DNA of 64,000 bases from Paraburkholderia sejongensis (GTDB taxonomy: Bacteria > Pseudomonadota > Gammaproteobacteria > Burkholderiales > Burkholderiaceae): positions 310,001 through 374,000 of the forward strand of contig NZ_JAJITD010000004.1 of the NCBI RefSeq assembly GCF_020880815.1, given 5' to 3'. Numbering within the stretch: position 1 is the stretch's first letter; every line of letters starts with the position of its first letter. The position numbers and the translations under genes were made by a program. Positions 1 to 8,511 of this stretch are shown here, piece by piece. Under the pieces are notes generated by a model, which saw nothing but the letters and a program-made list of their open reading frames with translations, searched no databases and was not told the origin of the DNA.

Positions 1-2
1 TG

Positions 3-134
3 CGAGCGGCATTGTCAAGCGAAACGCCGTTGCCGGAGCGCGACGCCGACGGCGCGTATGCGCCTGTCGGCAAGCTTTCACGGCTACTGATTTCTACTAT
101 TTTGCGCAACGCAGTCTTGCGATCTGCCTATTAA
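3..134 (+). CDS. Possible 3' end of an upstream gene (partial)
   Basis: An open frame runs from the first base of the window and ends at TAA 132-134, giving about 43 residues ending in LRNAVLRSAY. Codon use is similar to neighbouring genes (many G/C third positions) and the two hairpins that follow would fit a gene end. I do not recognise the product. It could equally be a chance open frame; there is too little of it to judge. Confidence 0.35.
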   Translation, partial: RAALSSETPLPERDADGAYAPVGKLSRLLISTILRNAVLRSAY

Positions 135-159
135 ACCAGGCCGGCCCGCCATTTATAAT
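131..159 (+). promoter_or_regulatory. Possible sigma-70 promoter
   Basis: A perfect TATAAT lies at 154-159 and a weak TTAAAC (131-136) sits 17 bp upstream. A transcript from here would begin near 166 and meet the hairpins at 176-193 and 204-228 almost at once, so this could be an attenuated leader, a very short RNA, or chance AT content. The small-protein gene at 417 is the nearest gene downstream. Confidence 0.3.
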
Positions 160-203
160 TCCGCTCGGCCCCTCTGACCAAGTGGGTCTTTTTCATTTTT
201 ACG

Positions 204-228
204 CGCGGCCTGCGGGCCGCGTTTTTTT
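204..228 (+). terminator. Rho-independent terminator
   Basis: Perfect 7-bp stem CGCGGCC (204-210) with GGCCGCG (215-221), a 4-nt loop and seven T directly after. A weaker hairpin, GACC 176-179 with GGTC 185-188 followed by five T, lies just upstream. Together they look like a double terminator for whatever enters from the left. Confidence 0.7.
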
Positions 229-416
229 ATCCCAATTTAAAAATGGAATTTATACGCTTTTAATGCGGGATAAAACAGTTTATTAGCGCGCCCGGACGGT
301 TCGCGGTGGCCGCCGCGACTTGTCCGTTCGGCAGGGTGGCGGGGCGGCGCGGTCGCGGGCAGGTAAAATCGCGGGCTCGAATCTGTTTGATGCCTTGCGA
401 AGTGAGTGAACCTGCG

Positions 417-953
417 ATGACCGACACGCCCTTGCCCTCGTCCGACATGGACGCCGAATTGCCGACCGAAGAATCGTCCGGAGCGGACGAAAGCGTGCAC
501 GAGGATCGTCTGTGGCGCGACAACGGCTGGACCGCGCGCGTGATCAAGAACGAAGACGACGACGGCTGGGCCGTCGAAATGATCAAGGACGGCGAGGCGG
601 AGCCCGCGCTGGTCGGACCGTGGACGATGGGCCGCAACAAGAAGGACCCGAAGCCGCTCGACGTCTCCGCGTTCAACACGCTGGTGAAGACCGCGGCCGA
701 GGTGCTGCGCCGTCACGAGCAGCAACTGCGCGCGCAACTGCACAAGACGCTGCGGGTGCCGAGCGCGGACGGCAACGACGAACTCGAAATCACGCTCGAC
801 ATCATCCCCGACGATATCGAACCGTACGCGCTGCTGAGCGCGCTCGATATGTTCGGCGAACAGATCGCGCAGGTGCAGGTCGCGCCGACGTTCAAGCTCA
901 GCAAGGCGAGCGCCGCGGCGTGGGTGGAAAACGAATTTCGCCGGCCGGGGTGA
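417..953 (+). CDS. Conserved hypothetical protein, 178 aa
   Basis: Begins MTDTPLPSSD; I chose ATG 417 over an upstream in-frame start at 306 because the extra 37 residues are Arg/Gly-rich and translate the intergenic region. The first 30 residues are acidic and probably disordered; the middle has a WRDNGWTARVIKNEDDDGWA stretch (charged, Trp-rich) and a C-terminal helical part with HEQQLRAQLHKTL. There is no signal peptide or membrane segment, so it should be cytosolic. No family that I can name. It stands alone, about 190 bp after a terminator. Confidence 0.75.
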   Translation: MTDTPLPSSDMDAELPTEESSGADESVHEDRLWRDNGWTARVIKNEDDDGWAVEMIKDGEAEPALVGPWTMGRNKKDPKPLDVSAFNTLVKTAAEVLRRHEQQLRAQLHKTLRVPSADGNDELEITLDIIPDDIEPYALLSALDMFGEQIAQVQVAPTFKLSKASAAAWVENEFRRPG

Positions 954-1004
954 GCGGCAACTGGACAGCGCGGTGGTGAGCGAGCGGGCCGGAAGCGGCG
1001 CGGC

Positions 1005-1436
1005 CTAGCTGCGCTTGCAGAAAATCGCGGTGATCAGCGGCGCGACGTGATGCACGATGGCGGTGCTGCCGGCGTCCTGCAACGCACGTTTCACCTTGTC
1101 CTCGCTGCCGAACACGACCGCGCCGTACGCCGATTGCGCGAGCGGCTCGCCGTCGCCGACGCGGAACAGCGGATCGTCTTTTTCGAAGCCGACCACCGCG
1201 AACACCCGAAAGCCGAACGCGGTCAGATTGGCGTTGGAGACCGGCGAAAACGCGTTGATCGAATTGCGTTCGACATGGCTCGGCTTCGGGTCGATTAATT
1301 GTTGCTGTACAAGATCGGCGATGAACTGGTGGCCGCTCTCGTTGCAGGTCAGCGGCGTATCGAGTTCCACCGCGAACGACGGCAGCGGCAGCGCAAACGC
1401 CGCGAGCAACAGGACAGGGACAAGAAAACGGTTCAT
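1005..1436 (-). CDS. Secreted hypothetical protein, 143 aa
   Basis: The protein starts MNRFLVPVLLLAAFALPLPS followed by an FA-V cleavage-type site, a typical Sec signal peptide of about 22 residues, so a periplasmic location is expected. The mature part has two cysteines (in LTCNESG and IFCKRS), near its two ends, which could form a disulfide. No enzyme motif seen. The start lies in a three-fold tandem repeat that offers three ATG codons in three different frames; only the innermost (1434-1436) is in frame. It faces the preceding gene tail to tail. Function unknown. Confidence 0.7.
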   Translation of the reverse strand: MNRFLVPVLLLAAFALPLPSFAVELDTPLTCNESGHQFIADLVQQQLIDPKPSHVERNSINAFSPVSNANLTAFGFRVFAVVGFEKDDPLFRVGDGEPLAQSAYGAVVFGSEDKVKRALQDAGSTAIVHHVAPLITAIFCKRS

Positions 1437-1461
1437 GAGCGGTTCATGAGCGGTTCATGAG
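1429..1461. repeat. Three perfect 11-bp tandem repeats over a start codon
   Basis: CGGTTCATGAG occurs three times without interruption. Read on the minus strand, each copy carries ATGAACCG, the first codons of the secreted protein, so the start region has been copied twice upstream. Because 11 is not a multiple of three, each ATG opens a different frame. Confidence 0.9.
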
Positions 1462-1698
1462 TTTAGGCGACAGGTCCGCTTCGATGTCGTGGATTCACAA
1501 CGGCCTTTGGCGCAGCGTCGCGGGCGGCGAAACGCCATGCATCGAAGGGATTTCGCTCGGCAGGCGCAACTGGATTCGCACTTTATCGCGATTCCCGCGA
1601 TTGCGCTTTGTCGCCGGCATCGAAACGTGATTGTTCAAGCGCAAAGAAACGTACAGGATGAAAGCAATCTTTCACGATCCCGTATATATTTCCGGGTT

Positions 1699-2397
1699 AT
1701 GACTTCGCAAGCCCAATCTCCATTAAACGTCCCATTGCCACGCACGTGGGACGCCCGGCTCGCCCGCCGGCTCGTGACACCGCTAGTCGATACCTGGGTC
1801 ACGCCCAATCACCTGACCACGCTGCGCCTGTTGATCGGCGTAGCGGGCGCGTTGTGCCTTGCTCATGGCGGTTTTGCATGGGCCAATGCGGGCGCGCTGC
1901 TGATCGTGCTGTCGAACTTCGTCGATCATACGGACGGCGAACTCGCGCGTATCGGCGGCAAATCGAGCCGCATCGGTCATTTTTACGACCTCGCATGTGA
2001 CGCGCTCGTCACCGTGATGCTGTTCGTCGGCATGGGCATCGGCGTCGGCGGCACTTCGCTCGGCAGCCTCAAGGTCTCGCCGGGCGTGCTCGGCGCAGTC
2101 GCCGGCGTGGCCGTCGCGCTGATTTTCTTTTTGCGCATGCGCATCGAGGACATGGCCGGCAAGGCCGGAACCAGGCAGGCGTCGCTCGGCGGCTTCGAGA
2201 CCGAGGACGTGCTGTATCTACTGCCGATCGTCACGCTGACCAGCGTGACCGAGCCGTTCGTGGTGGTCGCGTCGATCGGCGCGCCGCTCTTCGCCGCGTG
2301 GGTCGTGGTCGATTACTGCCGCGTCGCGCGCCGCAGCGCGCGCCCGGCGGCTCCCGGCGCCGAAGCTTCCAAAACTCAACTTTGGGCCAGCGAATGA
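1699..2397 (+). CDS. CDP-alcohol phosphatidyltransferase family protein
   Basis: 232 aa integral membrane enzyme of the family that moves a phospho-alcohol from a CDP-alcohol to another alcohol with release of CMP. The full catalytic signature is present between residues 76 and 101: D76, D79, G80, A83-R84, G93, D97, D101, the metal-binding aspartates. Four to six hydrophobic segments follow. Start chosen at ATG 1699, where similarity-like sequence begins; there is no clear ribosome site. The stop overlaps the start of the next gene (ATGA), and the operon ends with a nucleotidyltransferase, so the pair could make and use a CDP-linked head group. The acceptor and the head group cannot be told from sequence. 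Confidence 0.85.
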   Translation: MTSQAQSPLNVPLPRTWDARLARRLVTPLVDTWVTPNHLTTLRLLIGVAGALCLAHGGFAWANAGALLIVLSNFVDHTDGELARIGGKSSRIGHFYDLACDALVTVMLFVGMGIGVGGTSLGSLKVSPGVLGAVAGVAVALIFFLRMRIEDMAGKAGTRQASLGGFETEDVLYLLPIVTLTSVTEPFVVVASIGAPLFAAWVVVDYCRVARRSARPAAPGAEASKTQLWASE

Positions 2398-3209
2398 GTT
2401 TCCACGCCGAAGACGACGTGATCGCGCCCGTGTCGTCCGTTGCTCCCGCAGCCGCCCTCACGCCCGCGCCCGATCCGGACCGGGCGGTCGCGAGCCGCAC
2501 GCGCACGTTCGACAACCCGCGCCTGCGCAAGGATTTCGCCGCTCAGGATGCGTTTCTGTATCTGGAAGACTTTCTCGCGCCCGAAGTCACCGCGCAGCTG
2601 ATTCATAGCGCCCGCGCGCTGCTCGACGAAGTGAACCGCAACTATCTGCCGGGGCACAAGCAGGGCGGCAGCGTGAGCCGCCATACGATCGACCGGCTCG
2701 CGCCGTTCATCGCCGAGCTGTATCGCTCGAAGGAGCTGATCGGCTGGCTCGAGCAACTGAGCGGCGACAAGCTGCAGGTGTCGCCGGCCGACGATCCGCA
2801 CGCGTATGCGCTGTATTACTACACGCGTCCCGGCGACCATATCGGCTGGCATTACGATACTTCGTACTACGACGGACGCCGCTATACGCTGCTGCTCGGC
2901 GTGATAGACGAATCGACTTGCCGGCTCGAGTACGAGCTGCATACGCGCAATCCGGACGTGCCGGACCAACCGGGCTCGGTGCAGATTCCGCCGGGCGGCC
3001 TGGTGTTTTTCGACGGCGACAAGCTGCGTCACCGGATTACGCCGGCCGGCGCGAACGAGATGCGCGTGTCGCTGACGTTCGAGTATGTGACCGACCCGAA
3101 TATGCGGCCGTGGCGCCGCTTTATTTCCAATATGAAGGACGCGATCGCGTACTTCGGTTTCCGCCAGGTGTTCCGTCAGATGACCTCGCGCGCGAAGGAC
3201 TCGGCATGA
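2394..3209 (+). CDS. 2-oxoglutarate/Fe(II)-dependent oxygenase
   Basis: 271 aa, soluble. It carries the prolyl-4-hydroxylase-type facial triad: H153 and D155 in GWHYD, H213 in LRHRITPA, and R224 (MRVSLTFEY) where the 2-oxoglutarate carboxylate is normally held. The first 45 residues are Ala/Pro-rich and probably flexible. It overlaps both neighbours by ATGA, so it is translationally coupled to the CDP-alcohol transferase before it and the flippase-like protein after it. The simplest reading is that it hydroxylates the lipid or its head group. It could instead act on the precursor alcohol. Confidence 0.8.
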   Translation: MSFHAEDDVIAPVSSVAPAAALTPAPDPDRAVASRTRTFDNPRLRKDFAAQDAFLYLEDFLAPEVTAQLIHSARALLDEVNRNYLPGHKQGGSVSRHTIDRLAPFIAELYRSKELIGWLEQLSGDKLQVSPADDPHAYALYYYTRPGDHIGWHYDTSYYDGRRYTLLLGVIDESTCRLEYELHTRNPDVPDQPGSVQIPPGGLVFFDGDKLRHRITPAGANEMRVSLTFEYVTDPNMRPWRRFISNMKDAIAYFGFRQVFRQMTSRAKDSA

Positions 3210-4237
3210 GTCGCGCGGCCGTACTTCTGCTGTCGATCGGCACGGCGCTGTTCGTCGGCCTGCTCGCGTGGCAGGGGTTCGGCTCGGTAGCCTCGACGCT
3301 GCTCGCGGCCGGCTGGGGGCTCGCGGTGGTCGCGTTGTTTCACCTCGTGCCGCTGGTGCTCGATGCCGGCGCGATTTCAGTCCTGCTCAAGCGTAACGAA
3401 CCCGCGCGCGACGGCGCGCAGCCGCACCAGCCGTCGCTGCGCGATGCGCTGTTCGCGCGCTGGATCGGCGAATCGGTGAATAGCCTGTTGCCGGCCGGCC
3501 AGATCGGCGGTCCGGTCGTAATGGTGCGGCAGCTGTCGCAGCGCGGCATGCTGCTGCGCGACGCGGCCGCGGCGATTACCGTCAGCACGACCTGGCAGGC
3601 GCTCGCGCAAATCCTGTTCGCGCTCGGCGGCCTTGCGATGTTCGGCGCGTACGCCGCGCAGGGCACGCTGCACGACGTGCGCACCGCCACCCTCGTCGCG
3701 ACCTGCGTGCTCGGCGCGCTGATCGCGCTGTTCTACTTCGCGCAGCGGCGCGGCCTGTTCGGCGGTTTGCTCGGGCTCGTGTCGAAGCTGTTCGGCAAGC
3801 GCGACTGGTCGTCGCTGATGACCCGCGCGGAATCGGTCGATGCCGCCGTGCAGGCGCTGTATGGCGAGCGCGGCCGGGTCGTCGCGAGCTTTCTGCTGAG
3901 CCTGGTCGGCTGGATCGTCGGCACGTTCGAGGTGTGGCTCGCGCTGCGTTTTCTCGGCCATCCGGTCGGCTGGCTCGACGCGCTGCTGCTCGAAAGCATC
4001 GGTCAGGCGATTCGCGGCGCGGCGTTTATGATTCCGGGTTCGCTCGGCGTGCAGGAGGGCGGCTATCTGCTGCTCGCGCCGCTGGTCGGTCTGCCGCCCG
4101 ACGCGGCGCTGGCGTTGTCGCTCGCCAAGCGTGCGCGGGAACTCCTGCTAGGCCTGCCGGGCCTGCTGGTGCTGCATTTCAGCGAACGACGCTGGCAACG
4201 GCGGCGCGCCCCACGGCGCGCCCCGGTTGCCCATTGA
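3206..4237 (+). CDS. HpnL/MprF-type flippase-domain membrane protein
   Basis: 343 aa with about eight hydrophobic segments and the family pattern ESVNSLLPAGQIGGPV near residue 90 and PGSLGVQEGGY near residue 280, as in the lysylphosphatidylglycerol-synthase transmembrane region / HpnL family (UPF0104). These proteins are thought to flip lipids across the inner membrane. Starts at ATG 3206 inside the preceding stop (ATGA). In this operon it is the likely export step for the lipid made by the CDP-alcohol transferase. No aminoacyl-transferase domain is attached, so it is not MprF itself. Confidence 0.8.
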   Translation: MSRAAVLLLSIGTALFVGLLAWQGFGSVASTLLAAGWGLAVVALFHLVPLVLDAGAISVLLKRNEPARDGAQPHQPSLRDALFARWIGESVNSLLPAGQIGGPVVMVRQLSQRGMLLRDAAAAITVSTTWQALAQILFALGGLAMFGAYAAQGTLHDVRTATLVATCVLGALIALFYFAQRRGLFGGLLGLVSKLFGKRDWSSLMTRAESVDAAVQALYGERGRVVASFLLSLVGWIVGTFEVWLALRFLGHPVGWLDALLLESIGQAIRGAAFMIPGSLGVQEGGYLLLAPLVGLPPDAALALSLAKRARELLLGLPGLLVLHFSERRWQRRRAPRRAPVAH

Positions 4238-4264
4238 TCTCCGTATTTTTTCAAAGGACCGCGC

Positions 4265-5029
4265 ATGCGCGCCATCATTCTCGCAGCGGGCCTCGGCCTG
4301 CGTCTTCAGCAGCCGCCGCAAGCCCAGTTCCCGAAGTGCCTGTTGCAGTTCGACGGCATGAGCCTGCTCGAACGGCATCTGCAGATGCTCGAAACCGCGG
4401 GCGTGACCGACGTCGTGCTGGCGCTCGGTTTCCAGCCGGAAGCGGTGCAGGCGGAACTCGCGCGGATCAACTGGCCGCATGCGGTCGAGACCGTGATCAA
4501 CTCGCGCTTCGATCTGGGCAGCGTGCTGACCGTGCATACGGTGGCCGATGCGCTGACGCGCGGCGGCGATGTGCTGCTGATGGATGCGGACGTGCTGTAC
4601 GACGAGCGCATCCTAAGCGCGCTGGTAGCCGGTAAAACAGTGAACCGTCTGCTGATCGACCGCGATTTCGAAGCGGGCGACGAGCCGGTCAAGCTGTGTC
4701 TGCAAGACGGTGTGCCGGTCGAGTTGCGCAAGCAACTGGCGGTCAATCTGGAGTACGACACGATCGGCGAGTCGGTCGGCTTCTTCCGCTTCCAGCAGGA
4801 CACCGCGCGACGCTTTACGGAGATCGTCGCCGGTTATGTCGACAGCGGCCGGGCGAATATGCCGCACGAAGAAGCGGTGCGCGACCTGCTGCTCGAACGC
4901 AGCTCGGTGTTCGATACCGCGGACGTGACCGGCGCGCCGTGGATCGAGATCGACTTTCCGAACGACGTCGCGCGCGCGACCAACGAAATCCTGCCGCAGT
5001 TGCAGCCGCTGGTCAGCGCGTCGCGCTAA
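4265..5029 (+). CDS. NTP transferase (phosphocholine cytidylyltransferase-like)
   Basis: 254 aa. N-terminal nucleotide-binding signature AAGLGLRL (residues 7-14) with FPK at 22-24, then DAD (107-109), the metal-binding aspartates of the GT-A-like nucleotidyltransferase fold. It resembles LicC-type CTP:phosphocholine cytidylyltransferases and sugar-phosphate nucleotidyltransferases. Twenty-eight bases after the flippase gene, same strand, so last gene of the operon; it would supply the CDP-activated alcohol to the CDP-alcohol transferase. CTP as the nucleotide is inferred from that partner and is not shown by the sequence. Confidence 0.8.
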   Translation: MRAIILAAGLGLRLQQPPQAQFPKCLLQFDGMSLLERHLQMLETAGVTDVVLALGFQPEAVQAELARINWPHAVETVINSRFDLGSVLTVHTVADALTRGGDVLLMDADVLYDERILSALVAGKTVNRLLIDRDFEAGDEPVKLCLQDGVPVELRKQLAVNLEYDTIGESVGFFRFQQDTARRFTEIVAGYVDSGRANMPHEEAVRDLLLERSSVFDTADVTGAPWIEIDFPNDVARATNEILPQLQPLVSASR

Positions 5030-5047
5030 CCATCTCGACGGCGCGCT

Positions 5048-5077
5048 CCACGAGCCGGTGTTTGCGCCGGCTCGTGG
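5048..5077 (+). terminator. Hairpin after the lipid operon
   Basis: An 11-bp perfect stem, CCACGAGCCGG (5048-5058) with CCGGCTCGTGG (5067-5077), loop of 8 nt, just downstream of the nucleotidyltransferase stop. There is no T run, only TTCGC, so termination would be weak or factor-assisted. Confidence 0.55.
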
Positions 5078-5259
5078 TTCGCGCAGCGCGTGCCGTCCGC
5101 GCTGCTAGCCTGCCCCCGCCTTGCCCATCTTGCTCACGTTGCCCGCGCCACTCCTTTGGCTAGCCGCGGCAAAATCCCCTCGCGCAACAACATTTGTTGC
5201 CGCCCCAATGCCATAATCGTCGCTTTCCTCCAAAGGCCTGGCCGCCCGTCGTTACGACA

Positions 5260-6663
5260 ATGCTGCTCGCTTTAGGCACTTTCATCGTTCCGCTGATCGT
5301 CGCATGCGCGATGTTCATGGAAAACGTGGACGGCACGGTTATCGTGACGTCGCTGCCGGTTCTGGCGCGCGATCTCGGCCACGATCCGATTACCCTGAAG
5401 CTCGCGGTCACCGCGTATGTGATCGGCCTCGGCGTCTTTATCCCGATCTGCGGATGGGTCGCCGACCGCTTCGGCTCGCGCACCGTGTTCCGGACCGCGA
5501 TCGGCATCTTTATGGCGGGCTCACTGATGTGCGCGGCCGCCACATCGCTGGATACCTTCGTGGTCGCGCGCTTCGTGCAGGGGATCGGCGGCGCGCTGAT
5601 GGTGCCGGTCGGGCGCATCATTATTTTCCGTTCGCTGCCGAAATCGGAATTCATCCGCGCGATGAACTATCTGTCGATTCCGGCGCTGCTCGGCCCGGTG
5701 ATCGGTCCGCCCCTCGGCGGCTTTATCACCACCTATCTGCACTGGCGGTTGATCTTCGTGATCAATCTGCCGATCGGTCTGCTCGGCATCTGGCTCACCA
5801 ATAAATACATCGCCAATACGCGCGAGCCTCATCCGGGTCGGCTCGACTGGATCGGCTTCGTGCTGTCGGCGAGCGGCGCGTCGCTGTTTATGCTGGGCTT
5901 GTCGCTGGTCGGCGGCGAGCTGGTGTCGACCCGCAATTCGGTCGGTATGTGCGTGACCGGTGTCGTGCTATTGCTGATCTATGTCGCGTACGCGAATCGC
6001 GTCGCGTTGCCGGTACTCGATCTGCGTCTGCTGCGCATTCCGAGTTTTCATGCGAGCGTGGCCGGCGGTTCGTTGTTTCGTATCGGTCTCGGCGCGGTGC
6101 CGTTTCTATTGCCGCTCGCGTTGCAGGAAGGGCTCGGCATGACCGCGTTTCGCGCGGGCGCGATTACTTGCGCATCGGCTTTCGGCTCGATCTTTATGAA
6201 GACGATCGCGTCGCGCATTCTGGGCCATTTCGGCTTTCGCACCGTGCTGATGGCCAATGCCGCTTGCGCGGGTCTCGCAATCATGGTCTATGGGCTGTTT
6301 TTCCCCGGCACGCCGCATTCGGTGATCTGGTGCGTGGTGCTGGTCGGCGGCTTTTTCCCGTCGCTGCAATTTACCTCGCTCAATTCGCTCGCCTATGCGG
6401 ATATTCCGGGTAGCGACGTGGGCCGCGCGACGAGTGTCGCGAGCGTGATCCAGCAGATGTCGCTCGGTCTCGGCGTAACGATTTCGGGCATCGTGCTGCA
6501 GATTTCGCATCGTCTGCAGGGCCATCCGAAGATCGTGTTCTCCGATTTCTGGCCGGCGTTTCTGGTGGTCGGCCTGTTCTCGTTTCTATCGATTCCGGTC
6601 ACCGCGCGGATGCCGCGCGACGCCGGCGACGAGATCGCGCGAGGCAGCCGCGGGCGGGCGTAA
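5260..6663 (+). CDS. MFS transporter, DHA2 (EmrB/QacA) type
   Basis: 467 aa from ATG 5260 (an in-frame ATG at 5194 would add 22 unlikely residues). About 14 hydrophobic segments. Early MENVDGTVIVTSLPVLARDL near residue 20 is the DHA2 motif (usual form D-x-TIVNVALP), GWVADRFGSR near residue 65 is the MFS loop 2-3 motif, and GPVIGPPLGG near 150 is the drug-antiporter motif. Likely proton-driven efflux of small molecules; substrate unknown. No membrane-fusion partner gene is next to it, and it stands alone between a hairpin and ggt. Confidence 0.85.
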   Translation: MLLALGTFIVPLIVACAMFMENVDGTVIVTSLPVLARDLGHDPITLKLAVTAYVIGLGVFIPICGWVADRFGSRTVFRTAIGIFMAGSLMCAAATSLDTFVVARFVQGIGGALMVPVGRIIIFRSLPKSEFIRAMNYLSIPALLGPVIGPPLGGFITTYLHWRLIFVINLPIGLLGIWLTNKYIANTREPHPGRLDWIGFVLSASGASLFMLGLSLVGGELVSTRNSVGMCVTGVVLLLIYVAYANRVALPVLDLRLLRIPSFHASVAGGSLFRIGLGAVPFLLPLALQEGLGMTAFRAGAITCASAFGSIFMKTIASRILGHFGFRTVLMANAACAGLAIMVYGLFFPGTPHSVIWCVVLVGGFFPSLQFTSLNSLAYADIPGSDVGRATSVASVIQQMSLGLGVTISGIVLQISHRLQGHPKIVFSDFWPAFLVVGLFSFLSIPVTARMPRDAGDEIARGSRGRA

Positions 6664-6789
6664 GCGCCGCTCGCAGCCTTTCCCGCGTGTTCCTGGCGGC
6701 TTCGCAAATCCGGACGGCGCGTGTTATAAGCGCAGGACAGCTGAAATCTTCATACGGATTGCGTTGTCATTGTTCAGGAGGGCTTGAAG

Positions 6790-8511
6790 TTGTTCGGTCA
6801 CATCAAATCAGCCAGCGGCCTCGCGCTGGTCGCACTCGTCACCGTTTCCAGCGGTTTTCTCCAGCCGACGCCGGCTAGTGCAAAGACGGCCGCCGCCCAG
6901 CCGGCCATTCTGACCGCCGCGGCGGTCGCGGTTCCCGATCGCTATAGCGCCGATACCGCCGAGCGGATTTTCAACGAAGGCGGCAATGCGGTCGATGCGG
7001 CCGTCGCGATCGCCTTTACGCTCGCGGTGACTTATCCGGAGGCGGGCAATATCGGCGGCGGCGGTTTTATGACGCTGTATGTCGACGGCAAACCGTACTT
7101 TCTCGACTATCGCGAACGCGCGCCGCTCGCGGCCACCAAAAACATGTATCTCGACGATAAAGGCGAAGTCGTGCCGGGCATGAGCCTCGTCGGTTATCGG
7201 GCGGTCGGCGTACCGGGGACCGTCGATGGGATGTGGCAGGCCCAGCGTCGGTTCGGCAAGCTCAAATGGAAGCAGGTGCTGGCGCCGGCCATCCACTATG
7301 CGCAAGACGGTTTCGAGGTCAGCGAGAAATTGCAGGCGCGCCGCGACGCGGCGGCGAAGAGCTTCGCGGGCAAGACCAATTTCGATACCTATTTCGGCAA
7401 TCTGAAGCAGGGCGTGAATTTCACGCAGCCCGATCTGGCCGCGGTGCTGGAGCGGATCGCGCAGCAGGGCGCCAAAGATTTCTATACCGGCAAGACCGCC
7501 GATCTGATTGCCGCGTCGATGCGCGGCCACGGTCTGATTACCAAGGCCGATCTCGCGCAATACAAGGCCGCGTGGCGCGAGCCGGTGCAGGCCGAGTGGC
7601 GTGGCTATCGCGTGATTACCGCGCCGCCGCCGAGTTCGGGTGGCATCGGCCTCGTGCAGTTGCTGAAGATGAAGGCGGATCTTGCGCCGGACTTCAAGGG
7701 CGTGTCGCTCAATTCCCCGCAATATGTGCATCTGCTCGCGGAGATCGAGAAGCGCGTATTCGCGGATCGCGCGCAATATCTCGGCGATCCGGACTTCTAT
7801 AACGTGCCGGTCGCGCAACTGATCGATGACGCGTACGTCGCCAGGCGTGCGGGCGAGGTCAATCCGAATGCGCCTTCCGATACGACGAGCGTGCAGGCGG
7901 GGCTCGGCACGTCGATGCCGGAGAAAGCGGAGACCACGCATTTTTCGGTGGTCGATAAATGGGGTAACGCGGTATCGAACACCTATACGCTCAATGGCCC
8001 ATTCGGCGCGGGCGTGGTGGTCGACCGCGCGGGCATCGTGTTGAACGACGAGATGGACGACTTCTCGGCCAAGCCTGGCGCCGCGAATATGTTCGGCGTG
8101 GTGGGCAGCGACGCGAATGCGATCGAGCCGAAAAAGCGCCCGCTGTCGTCGATGACGCCGACCATTCTGACCCGCGACGGCAAGGTTGCGCTGGTGATCG
8201 GTACGCCGGGCGGCTCGCGTATTTTTACGTCGATCTTCCAGGTGATCAACAACCTCTACGACTACGAGATGCCGCTGCCCGATGCGCTTGCCGCGATGCG
8301 TTTCCATCATCAGCTATTGCCGGCGAATACGATTTTCTGGGAGCCGTATAAGCCGATCGACGGCGAGCTTGCGAAGCAGATCGAAGCGAAGGGCTATACG
8401 TTGTCGGGGCAGGGGTTCAACGGCGATATCCAGGTGATCAGGATCGACGGCGATAAGCCGGAGCCGGCGGCAGATCCGCGCGGGCGTGGGGTGGCGCGGG
8501 TGGTGAAGTAG
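6790..8511 (+). CDS. ggt: Gamma-glutamyltransferase
   Basis: Periplasmic Ntn-hydrolase that splits glutathione and other gamma-glutamyl compounds. There is a Sec signal (SGLALVALVTVSSGFLQPTPASA). The self-cleavage site is clear: ETTHFSVVD, with the nucleophile Thr coded at 7936-7938 (about residue 383), followed by NTYTLNGPFGAG; PLSSMTPTI and GTPGGSRI complete the small-subunit motifs. Two TTG codons compete for the start (6784, 6790); AGGAGG at 6776-6781 is 2 nt from the first and 8 nt from the second, so I take 6790. There is no ATG start. Single gene with its own terminator. Confidence 0.92.
   Translation: MFGHIKSASGLALVALVTVSSGFLQPTPASAKTAAAQPAILTAAAVAVPDRYSADTAERIFNEGGNAVDAAVAIAFTLAVTYPEAGNIGGGGFMTLYVDGKPYFLDYRERAPLAATKNMYLDDKGEVVPGMSLVGYRAVGVPGTVDGMWQAQRRFGKLKWKQVLAPAIHYAQDGFEVSEKLQARRDAAAKSFAGKTNFDTYFGNLKQGVNFTQPDLAAVLERIAQQGAKDFYTGKTADLIAASMRGHGLITKADLAQYKAAWREPVQAEWRGYRVITAPPPSSGGIGLVQLLKMKADLAPDFKGVSLNSPQYVHLLAEIEKRVFADRAQYLGDPDFYNVPVAQLIDDAYVARRAGEVNPNAPSDTTSVQAGLGTSMPEKAETTHFSVVDKWGNAVSNTYTLNGPFGAGVVVDRAGIVLNDEMDDFSAKPGAANMFGVVGSDANAIEPKKRPLSSMTPTILTRDGKVALVIGTPGGSRIFTSIFQVINNLYDYEMPLPDALAAMRFHHQLLPANTIFWEPYKPIDGELAKQIEAKGYTLSGQGFNGDIQVIRIDGDKPEPAADPRGRGVARVVK

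Noticed and set aside
45..71. Strong hairpin GCCGACGGCGC / GCGCCTGTCGGC as a structural RNA
   Set aside because: It lies inside a possible coding frame, with no T run and no known RNA family pattern; GC-rich coding DNA makes such stems by chance.
6808..8310. 500-codon minus-strand ORF inside ggt
   Set aside because: Arg/His-rich shadow of ggt; no domain, no ribosome site.
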